Shown in pieces: positions 17,630-26,595 of a stretch of 60,152 nucleotides of DNA (positions within the stretch are counted from its first letter, which is position 1; each line of letters begins with the position of its first letter). Made by a program: the position numbers and the translations under genes. Under the pieces are notes generated by a model. That model was given only the letters and a program-made list of their open reading frames with translations, was not told the origin of the DNA and did no database searches. Origin of the DNA: Leptolyngbyaceae cyanobacterium RU_5_1 (lineage in GTDB: Bacteria; Cyanobacteriota; Cyanobacteriia; Leptolyngbyales; Leptolyngbyaceae); assembly GCA_012034055.1 (NCBI GenBank), contig JAAUSG010000006.1, positions 1 to 60,152 of the forward strand, written 5' to 3'.

Positions 17630-18112
17630 CTAGAACAGACCGAGAGTAAGAGCTTTGCTGATGGGTAGTGTTGCACCGATGCCAAGGTATAAAGTTACCA
17701 CAGTACCAAATAGGAAAAGCACGGTAGCTACTGGGCGGCGAAACGGATTCTGGAACTTGTTAACGTTCTCAATGAACGGCACAAGAATCAGCCCAAGAGG
17801 AACAGATCCCATCAATATCACACCCAACAGTTTGTTTGGAACGAGACGCAGGATGTTGAACACGGGGTAAAGATACCATTCGGGCAGAATTTCCAGGGGA
17901 GTAGCAAAGGGATTAGCAGGCTCCCCTTCCATTGCAGGGTCAAGAACGGCAAGACCGACACAAAGGGCGATCGTTCCCAGAATTACAACCGGGAACGTGT
18001 ACAGCAGGTCATTAGGCCAGGCAGGTTCACCGTAGTAGTTGTGTCCCATGCCTTGGGCCAGTTTGGCACGGAGTTCGGGATCAGCCAGATCCGGTTTCTT
18101 GAGGGTTGGCAT
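17630..18112 (-). CDS. petD: cytochrome b6-f complex subunit IV
   Basis: 160 residues, the normal length. Begins [20 protein letters not shown] and contains the diagnostic [13 protein letters not shown] motif (the PEWY quinol-oxidation site) with three membrane helices. In the thylakoid cytochrome b6-f complex it pairs with PetB to form the equivalent of the C-terminal half of mitochondrial cytochrome b and passes electrons between photosystem II and photosystem I. Downstream of petB with a 111-bp gap, same strand. Confidence 0.97.
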   Translation of the reverse strand: MPTLKKPDLADPELRAKLAQGMGHNYYGEPAWPNDLLYTFPVVILGTIALCVGLAVLDPAMEGEPANPFATPLEILPEWYLYPVFNILRLVPNKLLGVILMGSVPLGLILVPFIENVNKFQNPFRRPVATVLFLFGTVVTLYLGIGATLPISKALTLGLF

Positions 18113-18223
18113 AGTCAGAAACGCATCCTTAGTCTAGAAGGTCAGCAGGCGGACAGAAGTCAGTAGGAATCAATCTAATCTCACTTTGATCAGAAGCCAC
18201 AGGTAACGCCTAATCAAAGAACA

Positions 18224-18892
18224 TTAGAGTGGGCCAGAAATACCCTGCTTGCGGATCATGAGGAAATGCAGCAACATGAAGACCGCAATCAGCCAGGGCA
18301 AAACAAAGGTGTGTGCGCTGTAGTAACGAGTTAAGGTTGCTTGACCAACGCTAGAGCCACCGCGCAACAAATCTGCCATCAGGACACCGACAACCGGAAT
18401 TGCTTCGGGTACACCCGACACGATCTTGACTGCCCAGTATCCAACTTGATCCCAGGGAAGAGAGTAGCCAGTTACACCAAACGAGACGGTGATAACGGCT
18501 AAAACAACGCCCGTCACCCAGGTCAACTCACGGGGCTTCTTAAAGCCACCGGTCAAATACACCCGAAAGACATGGAGGATCATCATTAACACCATCATGC
18601 TGGCAGACCAGCGATGAATGGAGCGAATGAGCCAGCCGAAGTTGACCTCGTCCATAATGTACTGAACAGACTCAAAGGCTTCGGCAACCGTAGGTCTGTA
18701 GTAAAAGGTCATTGCAAAGCCAGTTGCAAACTGGATCAGGAAGCAAACAAGCGTTACTCCACCCAGACAGTAAAAAATGTTGACGTGGGGTGGAACGTAT
18801 TTGCTGCTGATGTCATCAGAGATCGCCTGAATCTCTAGTCTGTCCTGGAACCACTGGAAGACTTTCGATTCGGTTACCTGCTTAGTGAACAT
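18224..18892 (-). CDS. petB: cytochrome b6
   Basis: 222 residues of the b6-f complex core. Family sequence is clear: N-terminus [20 protein letters not shown], the heme c-binding Cys in IFYCLGGVT, four helices with paired heme-ligating His ([38 protein letters not shown]) and the end KQGISGPL. It co-transcribes with petD. The divergent neighbour is ctpA, a conserved cyanobacterial arrangement. The 360-bp upstream spacer contains a G-rich low-complexity tract (18985-19080). Confidence 0.97.
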   Translation of the reverse strand: MFTKQVTESKVFQWFQDRLEIQAISDDISSKYVPPHVNIFYCLGGVTLVCFLIQFATGFAMTFYYRPTVAEAFESVQYIMDEVNFGWLIRSIHRWSASMMVLMMILHVFRVYLTGGFKKPRELTWVTGVVLAVITVSFGVTGYSLPWDQVGYWAVKIVSGVPEAIPVVGVLMADLLRGGSSVGQATLTRYYSAHTFVLPWLIAVFMLLHFLMIRKQGISGPL

Positions 18893-18984
18893 GAAGCGAG
18901 AATTCCTAGAATGTGTTGCTGTTCATAAAAAATCTAACACAGACACTGGGCGGTTTTCATAAAAAGGTGACAGGAGTGAGGGAT

Positions 18985-19080
18985 GACAGGGGGAGAGAGG
19001 GAGAGGATAGGGAGATGGGGAGATGGGGGGATGAGGAGATGAGGAGATGGGGAGATGGGGAGATGGGGGATGAGGAGTGT
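18985..19080. repeat. GGGGAGATG low-complexity tract
   Basis: About eleven variants of the 8-9 bp unit GGGGAGAT(G), with GATGAGGA variants. Shares the string AGGATAGGGAGATGGGGA with the repeat inserted in miaA (see 46052-46180). It lies in the divergent petB/ctpA spacer and does not leave obvious promoter sequence on its ctpA side. Confidence 0.7.
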
Positions 19081-19259
19081 CAGGAAGGAGGGATTGTTAG
19101 TTGTTGGCTGATTGGGAGAAAGCTTTCTAGCGAGCAACTAAAACCAATTGCCAAAAACCAATGACCAATGGGCAAGACGCGACTGCATAACAGGAACTCA
19201 CTTCGAGTTGTTTTGGATAGGAAAGGTTTTTCTTAAAACATGATTTAAGATTGTTGGTT

Positions 19260-20518
19260 ATGAATAAGAAACTCTTCTGGGCTAGGCGGCTAATCATCCT
19301 GCTTTTAGTCGTTGTTGTTACGTTTTTTCACTCGACAACTCCAGCGATCGCCCTCTCTGAACAGCAGCGTTTGGTGGCAGAAGCGTGGCGACTCGTGGAT
19401 CGTGCTTATGTGGATGACACCTTTAACCACCAGAACTGGTGGCTAATTCGTCAGAAGGCAATGAAACAGGCGATGAGCGATCGCGAACAGGCGTATACCG
19501 TGATTCAAAAGATGCTGGCAAGTCTGGAGGATCCGTTCACTCGCCTGCTGAAACCCGACCAGTACCGTAGCTTGCAGACCAATACCTCTGGGGAACTGAC
19601 GGGTGTTGGATTACAGATTGCCTCAGATCCAAACAGTGGCGAGTTAAAGGTGATTGCGCCGATTGCAGGCTCTCCCGCGGATCGAGCAGGCATTCAGCCT
19701 GCAGATACGATTCTGAAGATTGATGGGGTGCCGACGTCTAGTTTAAGCCTGGATGAGGCGGCCGAACGGATGCGAGGAGCGGTGGGTAGTCAGGTTGTGC
19801 TGACTGTGCGACGGGATGAAAAACACTCTCTGATGTGCAAGTGGTGCGCGATCGTATTGCCCTCAACCCCGTCTATGCTGATTTGCGCCTCCAGCCCAGC
19901 AAGACGGAAAACGGGACGCCGACGAAAATTGGCTACATTCGGTTGACTCAGTTCAATGCCAATGCTCCGAATGAACTCACAAACGCCATTAATCGGTTGG
20001 AGAAGCAAGGAGCTACAGGCTATGTGCTGGATCTGCGCAGTAATCCGGGTGGACTGTTGCAGGCAGGGATTGAAATCGCTCGTCTTTGGCTCAATGAAGG
20101 CACGATTGTCTACACTGTCAACCGTCAAGGAGTTGAGGGCAGCTTTGAGGCAACCCAGCACGCATTGACCCGTGATCCACTGGTGGTGTTAGTGAACCAG
20201 GGAACCGCAAGTGCCAGTGAAATCCTGGCGGGTGCCTTGAAGGACAATGGGCGGGCCACGATTGTGGGTGAGCAGACGTTTGGGAAAGGGTTGATCCAAT
20301 CGCTGTTTGACCTATCGGATGGTTCCGGATTGGCAGTCACGGTTGCGAAGTATGAAACACCGGCTCACCTTGACATCAATAAGCAAGGAATTAAGCCAGA
20401 TGTCAGTGTCCCAATTGATCCAATTGCAATGACTCAGTTTGGAACCGCAACCGATCGCCAGTATGAGGCGGCGGTGGAGCTTTTGACCACACACTCTGTG
20501 ATTGCTGGTGCTGCCTAA
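19260..20518 (+). pseudogene. ctpA: carboxyl-terminal processing protease CtpA-like, frameshifted
   Basis: S41 serine protease that trims the D1 precursor C-terminus in photosystem II assembly when it is the CtpA type. ATG 19260 gives a signal/anchor (RRLIILLLVVVVTFFHSTTPAIAL), then the PDZ-like domain (GELTGVGLQIASDPNSGEL, GIQPADTILKIDG). The frame ends at 19946 in junk. The -1 frame takes over from about 19825 with SDVQVVRDRIALNPVYADL, and holds the protease core: GYIRLTQFNANA, GYVLDLRSNPGGLL, and the catalytic Ser in GTASASEILAGALKDNG with the Lys in EQTFGKGLIQ. A single missing base in GAAAAA at 19820-19825 separates the frames. Corrected length 419 residues, normal for the family. Downstream gene overlaps by 11-17 bases. 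Confidence 0.88.
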
Positions 20519-21764
20519 TTCTGAACGAACGTATCATGATCCCTTGCACGGTGCGATCGCGCTGGACAACAGCGACCCAACCGAGGCCCTGCTGATTCAG
20601 CTGATCGACACTCCCGCGTTCCAACGTCTGCGTCGGATTCGCCAGTTGGGCCCGGCCAGTCTCACCTTTCATGGAGCGGAATCCTCTCGGTTTACTCATT
20701 CAATTGGCGTGATGGCGATCGCGCGGCGTGCCTTTGATCGCATCTGCAAGGTCTATCCCCAACTCAAACCTCACCGCCCCGTTGTCCTCTGTGCCGCGCT
20801 GCTCCATGACATTGGGCATGGGCCATTTAGCCACACGGCAGAAGAAATTTTTAACTGTGCTCACGAACACTGGACAGAGCGCATTTTGCAAGAGTCTGCG
20901 CCCGTCCGACAGGTGCTCGATGCGTTTCATCCTGAACTCCTAGAGCAGATTATCCAGGTCTATCACAAACAGCATCCGGTGCCTCTGGTCTGGCAGTTGG
21001 TATCCAGTCAACTTGACTGCGATCGCCTCGATTACCTGATGCGCGACAGCTACTTCACAGGGACTGCCTACGGCAAGATTGACCTGGATCGGATCTTAAT
21101 CGCGCTCGGCTATGACTCGGTTTCACAACAGCTTGTGGTTGCTCAGAAAAGAATGGCGGCGATCGAGCATTACCTGATCGTCCGCTATTTCATGTACGCC
21201 CAAATCTACAACCACCCCAAAAACATCGCCGCCACCTGGATTTTGGAACACGCCATTGCCCGTGCTCGAATCTTGCAACAGGCAGGGCAGTTAACCGCTG
21301 ATGAAACCGTCACGTCCTGGCTGAACAACGACTGCAACTATCTGCCCCTGGAGCATTACCTGGGAGCGGACGATGGCGTGTTCACCTACCATCTGCAGCG
21401 CTGGCAGCATAGTTCAGATACCGTTTTGGCAGATTTATGTCGTCGCTTTATCGATCGCGACTTGTTCAAAGCTCTAGATATCACGCATTTAGACCAGGAA
21501 AGTCGCGCGACGCTACTGAGCAAAACTCACCACTGGCTGACTCAAGCCGGATTCGACGCCCCTTACTACACTGGCATTCGCATTTCCTTTAGCCGGGGCT
21601 ATACCCTGTATCAAAAGGGCATCAAAATCCAAACGTCCTCCGAACTGAAGCAAATTAACGAACTGTCGCCGCTCGTGCGAACGCTGACACAACCCTACGA
21701 ACGAGCCTGGTTGATTTATCCGCGTGAAATCGAGTCAATGCTGCTGTCTTTACAACTGGTGTGA
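20508..21764 (+). CDS. HD-domain phosphohydrolase (SAMHD1/dGTPase-like)
   Basis: 418 residues from GTG 20508, chosen because it begins at VLPNSERTYHDPLHGAI; TTG 20502 is an alternative. Metal-binding HD signature: the His of FTHSIGVM, HD in LLHDIGHGPFSHTAE (about residue 102) and the later Asp of QLDCDRLDYLMRDS. This is the COG1078 family, related to dNTP triphosphohydrolases; substrate in cyanobacteria is unknown, possibly nucleotides. It overlaps the end of ctpA, so translation may be coupled. Convergent with the lipoprotein gene below, overlapping it by 15 bases. Confidence 0.85.
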   Translation: MLPNSERTYHDPLHGAIALDNSDPTEALLIQLIDTPAFQRLRRIRQLGPASLTFHGAESSRFTHSIGVMAIARRAFDRICKVYPQLKPHRPVVLCAALLHDIGHGPFSHTAEEIFNCAHEHWTERILQESAPVRQVLDAFHPELLEQIIQVYHKQHPVPLVWQLVSSQLDCDRLDYLMRDSYFTGTAYGKIDLDRILIALGYDSVSQQLVVAQKRMAAIEHYLIVRYFMYAQIYNHPKNIAATWILEHAIARARILQQAGQLTADETVTSWLNNDCNYLPLEHYLGADDGVFTYHLQRWQHSSDTVLADLCRRFIDRDLFKALDITHLDQESRATLLSKTHHWLTQAGFDAPYYTGIRISFSRGYTLYQKGIKIQTSSELKQINELSPLVRTLTQPYERAWLIYPREIESMLLSLQLV

Positions 21765-22436
21765 TACGGGCAAGCATCTGGAGGGCGATCGCGTCGCCTT
21801 GACTAATGTCCGGGGAAACTGAAAACCACTGGAAGGCAGTAACTCTTCTTTGCGTAAGAGTTGATTGTCAGAACCTAAAATTCGCAGCTCACAAACCCCC
21901 GTTGCACCCGGTGAATTAGGGCAAAACACGCCGCTCTTGCCGTTGTCTCGCAAAATTTGCCCATTATCAAACGTAGCTTCAACTGCCGCTACCTTGGGCG
22001 TCAACATCTGACCATAGAGGATGGTATAGCGTTCCGCTTCGCCATTTTGTGAATTGCCCTCTGCTGATTTGGTTTGACTAATACCGTACTCAATCAGCTT
22101 CTCCGACGGCTTCTTGGCTTTGCGGATCCCATAACTGTGACTACTGCTCACCTGCCAGTTCATCCCGTTCCGCTTCACCACCTGGTGCCCAAACACCTGC
22201 TGCATCGATGTTTTAGTGTCGCCGCCAGGACAGAGGGCGCTATACAAAACAATCACACCCTTGGACCAGCGGTGCGTGCTTAACACCTGAAAGCCTTTTG
22301 CTTTCGCTTTATCCGTGGTTGGACAAGCAACACTGCGATGAATCACACGAGTTGGTGTATCCGTCAGCAACGCATACATGCAGCCAGAGGTTGTTAACGT
22401 TACTAGCCCAACCAGGCAGGTTAACAGCCGTTTCAT
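21750..22436 (-). CDS. lipoprotein, function unknown
   Basis: 228 residues from ATG 22436. Lipobox: MKRLLTCLVGLVTLTTSGCM, so the mature N-terminus is an acylated Cys at about residue 19. The rest is a soluble domain with four further Cys (VACPTT, SALCPGG, VFCPNSPG, VCELRI) that could pair. The longer upstream ORF (to 22517) would put the signal in the middle and is rejected. No family is recognised. Its last 15 bases overlap the 3' end of the HD-hydrolase gene on the other strand. Confidence 0.7.
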   Translation of the reverse strand: MKRLLTCLVGLVTLTTSGCMYALLTDTPTRVIHRSVACPTTDKAKAKGFQVLSTHRWSKGVIVLYSALCPGGDTKTSMQQVFGHQVVKRNGMNWQVSSSHSYGIRKAKKPSEKLIEYGISQTKSAEGNSQNGEAERYTILYGQMLTPKVAAVEATFDNGQILRDNGKSGVFCPNSPGATGVCELRILGSDNQLLRKEELLPSSGFQFPRTLVKATRSPSRCLPVSHQL

Positions 22437-22609
22437 TACTAAACCTTTTGTAAAAGCACAGAATTGGCGATCGAATGGGTTGATGCTTAGATACACAACG
22501 TATCGTTTTATTGGCATCTGCCCTTTATAGCAGTTTGCCCCGATATAAATTACAGTTCGTGCTCCTTACAGAATATTTATACTTTGTTTTGTAAGGATGG
22601 TTCTTCTGG

Positions 22610-23068
22610 TCACAATGGGTTGCAACGAATTTCGATCAAAAATCCATCCGGGTCATAGAAATAAATGCCTCGCCCAGTTGGACGGCTGACTGGATCGTGA
22701 TCAATCTCCACCTGGTTTTGTCGCAGCACTTCAACGGCGTGATCAAATAACTCTGGAGCAATGTCGAACGCTAGATGGTTGGCACGGGTAAACTGCTGAC
22801 GTGGATCGGGATTGGGCGGCAACAGTTCTGGCTCCCAAAACAAATCAATCACGGTGTCATCGGGTGTCACAAAGTTCGCCACCTTGCCCTGTGTCACCAA
22901 ATCCTTCAGGGTGGCAGGCACTTCGACTCCAGTCAGTTCGTGCAAGCCTAGGATGGTGCCGTAGAAGTGGCGAGACCGTTGCATATCACGCACGTTTAAG
23001 GCAATGTGATGAACTCGACGTAAGGCACCGGCTGCAAGAACGCTGGGAGATTGGGGACTGGCTAGCAT
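22610..23068 (-). CDS. VOC-family (glyoxalase-like) protein
   Basis: 152 residues from ATG 23068. A single vicinal-oxygen-chelate domain: VHHIALNVRDMQRSRHFYGT, LGLHELTG, ANHLAFDI in the middle and GIYFYDPDGFLIEI near the end, with the metal ligands H (VHHIAL), H (NHLAF) and E (LIEI). The substrate is not evident; it may be a dioxygenase, an isomerase or a lyase-type enzyme. The upstream extension of the frame (to 23272) overlaps the divergent DUF167 gene and is not used. Confidence 0.8.
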   Translation of the reverse strand: MLASPQSPSVLAAGALRRVHHIALNVRDMQRSRHFYGTILGLHELTGVEVPATLKDLVTQGKVANFVTPDDTVIDLFWEPELLPPNPDPRQQFTRANHLAFDIAPELFDHAVEVLRQNQVEIDHDPVSRPTGRGIYFYDPDGFLIEIRCNPL

Positions 23069-23156
23069 AACGAGAGGTTGGTAGGTTTTTATTGGTTTTA
23101 GCAAATTCGATTGGTTGAGTGCGAAGTACGAAGTGCGAGGGGTGGGAATTAAGGAT

Positions 23157-23384
23157 ATGAAAATTCTGAGTGTGAAGGTGAAACCGAACTCGAAGCAGCA
23201 GGCTGTCAAACAGGAGGAGGATGGCAGTTTAACGGTACATCTGAAGTCGCCGCCGGTGGCAGGCAAGGCCAATGCGGAGCTGATTCAGGTGTTGGCGAAG
23301 CGGTTTGAGCTACCACAGTCCAGAATTCGGATTAAGGCTGGGTTATCGTCGAAACATAAATTGGTCGAAGTTGATGATGAGTGA
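23157..23384 (+). CDS. DUF167/YggU family protein
   Basis: 75 residues from ATG 23157, preceded by AAGGA. The pattern [35 protein letters not shown] and [16 protein letters not shown] is the DUF167 family, a small alpha/beta protein found in most bacteria. The role is unknown. Divergent from the VOC gene. Confidence 0.85.
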   Translation: MKILSVKVKPNSKQQAVKQEEDGSLTVHLKSPPVAGKANAELIQVLAKRFELPQSRIRIKAGLSSKHKLVEVDDE

Positions 23385-23423
23385 GCAGCGAGTGAGTTTG
23401 GAATTTGGGGCGATATTCTCGAA

Positions 23424-23807
23424 TCAGGATTTGGAACTGTTGCGTTTAATCGTGTTCACCCTTTCTTCAAGTGCCGGGCTATCAGCAGAATCATCAGCGG
23501 CTAAGGCGGGTTGATTGGTTGATATGGGTTCAGGTTTCCTAAATTGTTCAATTTGCTGTTGCATGTCATCCAACCGCTGTCGGCTTTCAGGGCTTGAAGA
23601 TTGCTGATGGGCTTGCAGTAGCGCAAAACAACCCGTAACGATGCCTGTCACGAGTGTCAAAAACCCTTTTGCAAAATCGGAATTTTGCTTTTCTGGAGGG
23701 AGGACACAGACCAAAATTCCTGCCGTGATTACAGTAATTCCGATGACAGCGAGTAGCCCTACATGAGTCGGAAATCTGCTGAGAATTCTATCGATGGGAT
23801 TAGCCAT
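23424..23807 (-). CDS. two-helix membrane protein with coiled-coil tail
   Basis: 127 residues. Two hydrophobic segments (about residues 17-36 and 48-65), then a polar tail (QRLDDMQQQIEQFRKPEP and more) that can form a short coiled coil. The fold resembles generic membrane-anchoring proteins; no family is recognised. Upstream spacer to 23949 has no gene. Confidence 0.55.
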   Translation of the reverse strand: MANPIDRILSRFPTHVGLLAVIGITVITAGILVCVLPPEKQNSDFAKGFLTLVTGIVTGCFALLQAHQQSSSPESRQRLDDMQQQIEQFRKPEPISTNQPALAADDSADSPALEERVNTIKRNSSKS

Positions 23808-23949
23808 GTTGACACCTTACATTTGTCACTGATCCTGTGTGAAGGACGAATGACGCTCCTAAGCATGTTCAATTTATAGCAATTTTCAGTTGAGTGAAGT
23901 ACAGGCGTAGGGACAAACGGCCGCTCGTCTGTAGAGAGTCTGTTCACAA

Positions 23950-25131
23950 CTACTGTTGCGACAGGCGTTTGATGTCTTGCCCTGCCAACAGGTGGTGGGT
24001 CTCTTGTAGAATGGCTGGGATTTTGTCGGCATGAGGGCTGTTTTGCAGGCAAGGCTTGAGAGCCTGCGGATCGATGCGATCGCTTTTGGTGCCAGGAAAC
24101 CAGTGACCACCATTGCCGAGCATGTTGTAGCGCTCTCTGGCGTAGTCGAGCATGTCGTAAGCGATCGCCAGATTTCGTAGCCACAGAATCACCCAAATAT
24201 TCAGCCCACCAGGGGTCTCCTCTGGTTTGGGAAGTCCAACCTGCCAGGTTTTGAACCAGTCTTCACCCAGTCGATCGATGGCCGCCTGCTCCAACCGATG
24301 CAGAATCGATGGCAAAATCTCGTCGGCGCGATCGAGCCAGTTCAGTGTTTTCAAGTGTTCATCAAAGTCTTGCGGTTGAGCCGCACCAATACTGAGCGTG
24401 TGTACCTGAGCATGGCTGAGGCAGAACAGGTCATTGAAAACGATTGGACTCACGGGTGCACACAAATCCACCAACCGCTGAGGCGGCTTGTAGAGCATCC
24501 CACCTTTATCAGAAGGGCTGATAATGAATATGCCCATATCGTGGCGGGTAGCGGCTTCAATGGCAGCCCAGTTGCGCTGGTTGATGTAGTACCAGTGCAG
24601 GTTTACATAGTCAAATTGATCGGTTTGAATGGCCCGCACAATCACAGCGGTGGGACCATGCGTGGAAAAGCCAACGCAGCGAATTCTGCCCTGTTTTTGA
24701 AACGTTTGCACGACATCCAGACAGCCGCCTGGACGAATCACCCAGTTCAGGATCTCGTCTGTGTTAATGCCATGAATTCCGAGCAGGTCAATGTAGTCCA
24801 GCTTCAGGTAAGCAAGAGATTTTTCCAGCTTTTGGCGGAACTCCGTGGGGTTTGCCGTAGGAGGTACTTTAGTTTGGGAAATGAACGTGTCTCTAGGAAG
24901 TTTGGGCAGAATGCGTCCGAGCTGCATTTCGGATGTGCCATAGCCCCGTGCGGTTTCGATGTGCTTGATGCCAGCGTCTAGCGATCGCCGAATCGTCGCC
25001 TCCAGGTTCTCCTGATTATCACGCGGCACCTGCCCCGGCAACATATCCTGCCACTTGTACTGATACCGCATCCCGCCGCAGGAAAAGACGGGCATTTGCA
25101 AATCGGTACGTCCAAAGCGTCGATAGTGCAT
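23950..25131 (-). CDS. aldo/keto reductase family oxidoreductase
   Basis: 393 residues. N-terminal AKR barrel motifs: MHYRRFGRTDLQMPVFSCGGMRY, a catalytic-region Tyr in HIETARGYGTSE (about residue 64, the usual D-x-A-x-x-Y is ETARGY), the Lys in FISQTKV, and the His-containing DLLGIHGIN. The NADPH-site end is replaced by a longer C-terminal domain (about residues 290-393) with few Cys, so the iron-sulfur type of AKR is not supported. Likely an NAD(P)H-dependent carbonyl reductase of unknown substrate. Confidence 0.8.
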   Translation of the reverse strand: MHYRRFGRTDLQMPVFSCGGMRYQYKWQDMLPGQVPRDNQENLEATIRRSLDAGIKHIETARGYGTSEMQLGRILPKLPRDTFISQTKVPPTANPTEFRQKLEKSLAYLKLDYIDLLGIHGINTDEILNWVIRPGGCLDVVQTFQKQGRIRCVGFSTHGPTAVIVRAIQTDQFDYVNLHWYYINQRNWAAIEAATRHDMGIFIISPSDKGGMLYKPPQRLVDLCAPVSPIVFNDLFCLSHAQVHTLSIGAAQPQDFDEHLKTLNWLDRADEILPSILHRLEQAAIDRLGEDWFKTWQVGLPKPEETPGGLNIWVILWLRNLAIAYDMLDYARERYNMLGNGGHWFPGTKSDRIDPQALKPCLQNSPHADKIPAILQETHHLLAGQDIKRLSQQ

Positions 25132-25161
25132 AAGGAGCTGGAAACCGTTTTGTTAACTCTC

Positions 25162-25788
25162 CTAATGTAATGAATTTTTTATTACAGCAACTCTAGTGAG
25201 TTCTTGTCCCTGATAAACGCCGGACTGATAATGCTCCACTGAAATATTCCACTGTTGAAGACATTCATTTAGCATCCATTGCTTTAGATGAGCATCTTTA
25301 CGAGAGCGATATTCAGCAATCAGGAGTTTACCCCCAGGTTTGACGAAAATTTGCAGCGATCGCTCCACATAAGCTTCTCTCAATTCCTCTGGAACATAGA
25401 TCAGCTCTGTCCGCACAAAATCAAATTGGAAGGGCGGCGTCCATGTCCACGAGTTTCCTACAAAAATGTGAGAAGCAAAGTCTGGTAGTCGTTGCTTTGC
25501 CAAGTTTGCTAACGATGGAGAAATATCCAAGCCATAAGGGATGACATCCACAGCCCGTTCAGCTAACCACTTCACACTGCACTCCAGCAGATACCCGTTT
25601 GCACAACCAATGTCTAGAAAGCACCCAGGTTGATCAATGCAGGCGGCGATCGGCTTTCGGCATATCACCCACCGATCTTGGGAACCTGAAAACCCAGATT
25701 GCTTCCAGGGTTCCTGTTCAGCCAGGTAAGCGCTTTCCAACAGATGTTGATTTGCCGCAAACCAGTTTTCTAGCTCTGCGTCGTTCAT
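25162..25788 (-). CDS. class I SAM-dependent methyltransferase
   Basis: 208 residues from ATG 25788, which avoids overlap with rpiA. SAM motif I is FLDIGCANGYLL (about residue 57), motif II region GLDISPSLANLA, and the post-motif FDFVRTELIYVP. The enzyme lacks a substrate-specific domain. It follows rpiA on the same strand by 28 bases. Substrate unknown. Confidence 0.75.
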   Translation of the reverse strand: MNDAELENWFAANQHLLESAYLAEQEPWKQSGFSGSQDRWVICRKPIAACIDQPGCFLDIGCANGYLLECSVKWLAERAVDVIPYGLDISPSLANLAKQRLPDFASHIFVGNSWTWTPPFQFDFVRTELIYVPEELREAYVERSLQIFVKPGGKLLIAEYRSRKDAHLKQWMLNECLQQWNISVEHYQSGVYQGQELTRVAVIKNSLH

Positions 25789-25816
25789 AGTCTTTCCAGA
25801 GTACTGCCCAAGCACG

Positions 25817-26539
25817 TTAACTTGCTTCGATTTCCCGCACAACTGGCTTACCGTCGATCACCTCACCCACCAATACCAAATCCGTCAGCCCGACGAACAA
25901 GCCATTTTCCAACACGCCAGGAATGTTGTTGAGGGTCGTCTCTAATTCGGCAGGATTGTCGATCCCGTTGGCAAACTTCACGTCGAGGATGAGGTTGCCT
26001 TGATCCGTAACGACGGGGCCCGATTTTTTGACTGCCATGCGCAGTTGGGGGTTGCCACCCAGCTTTTCGATCGCTTTGGTAACCGGGTTCAGGGCTTTTG
26101 GCACCACTTCAACTGGCAGCAAGAAACTTAAATTTAATTTGTCTACAAGTTTTCCGCTATCGACGATCACGATGAACTGGTTGGCAAAGGCTTCCACAAG
26201 CTTCTCTTGAAAGTGAGCTGCCCCGCCACCTTTAATTAGATTGAGATTGGGATCGACTTCGTCGGCACCATCGATCGCGATATCAATCCGATCAACCTCG
26301 TTCATCGTTGTCAACGGAATGCCGCATTCCCGGGCCAGCACCTCACCCTGAAACGACGTTGTGATACCCTGGATATCCTTCAAATCTCCAGATTTGAGGC
26401 GATCGCCCAACGCCTGGATCATAAACGCTGCAGTTGACCCAGTCCCCAGTCCGACAATGGAACCTGACTGCACTCGTGCAGCGGCAGCCTCGCCAACTTG
26501 CTTTTTCATTAATGTCGTGGGGTCAAGTTCGGTGCTCAT
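25817..26539 (-). CDS. rpiA: ribose-5-phosphate isomerase A
   Basis: 240 residues from ATG 26539 ([17 protein letters not shown]). Interconverts ribose 5-phosphate and ribulose 5-phosphate in the Calvin cycle and pentose phosphate pathway. Family motifs: [13 protein letters not shown] (phosphate loop), [20 protein letters not shown] (with the catalytic Asp residues), the conserved KLV and catalytic Glu of [11 protein letters not shown], and GNLILDVKF. The two-codon-longer ORF start at 26557 is less likely. Divergent from the TPR gene, 56 bases away. Confidence 0.95.
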   Translation of the reverse strand: MSTELDPTTLMKKQVGEAAAARVQSGSIVGLGTGSTAAFMIQALGDRLKSGDLKDIQGITTSFQGEVLARECGIPLTTMNEVDRIDIAIDGADEVDPNLNLIKGGGAAHFQEKLVEAFANQFIVIVDSGKLVDKLNLSFLLPVEVVPKALNPVTKAIEKLGGNPQLRMAVKKSGPVVTDQGNLILDVKFANGIDNPAELETTLNNIPGVLENGLFVGLTDLVLVGEVIDGKPVVREIEAS

Positions 26540-26595
26540 GGTGTGTTCCTTGGACAAAGATCGAATACAAGTCTACTATTTCGGCGTGATCTTCT

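Noticed and set aside
18985-19080. CRISPR-like array
   Set aside because: The units are 8-9 bases, run on without spacers, and vary; this is low-complexity repeat DNA.
22874-23068. Long alternative start of the VOC protein at 23272
   Set aside because: Its extra N-terminus is antisense to the DUF167 gene and has no family similarity; ATG 23068 gives the normal domain.
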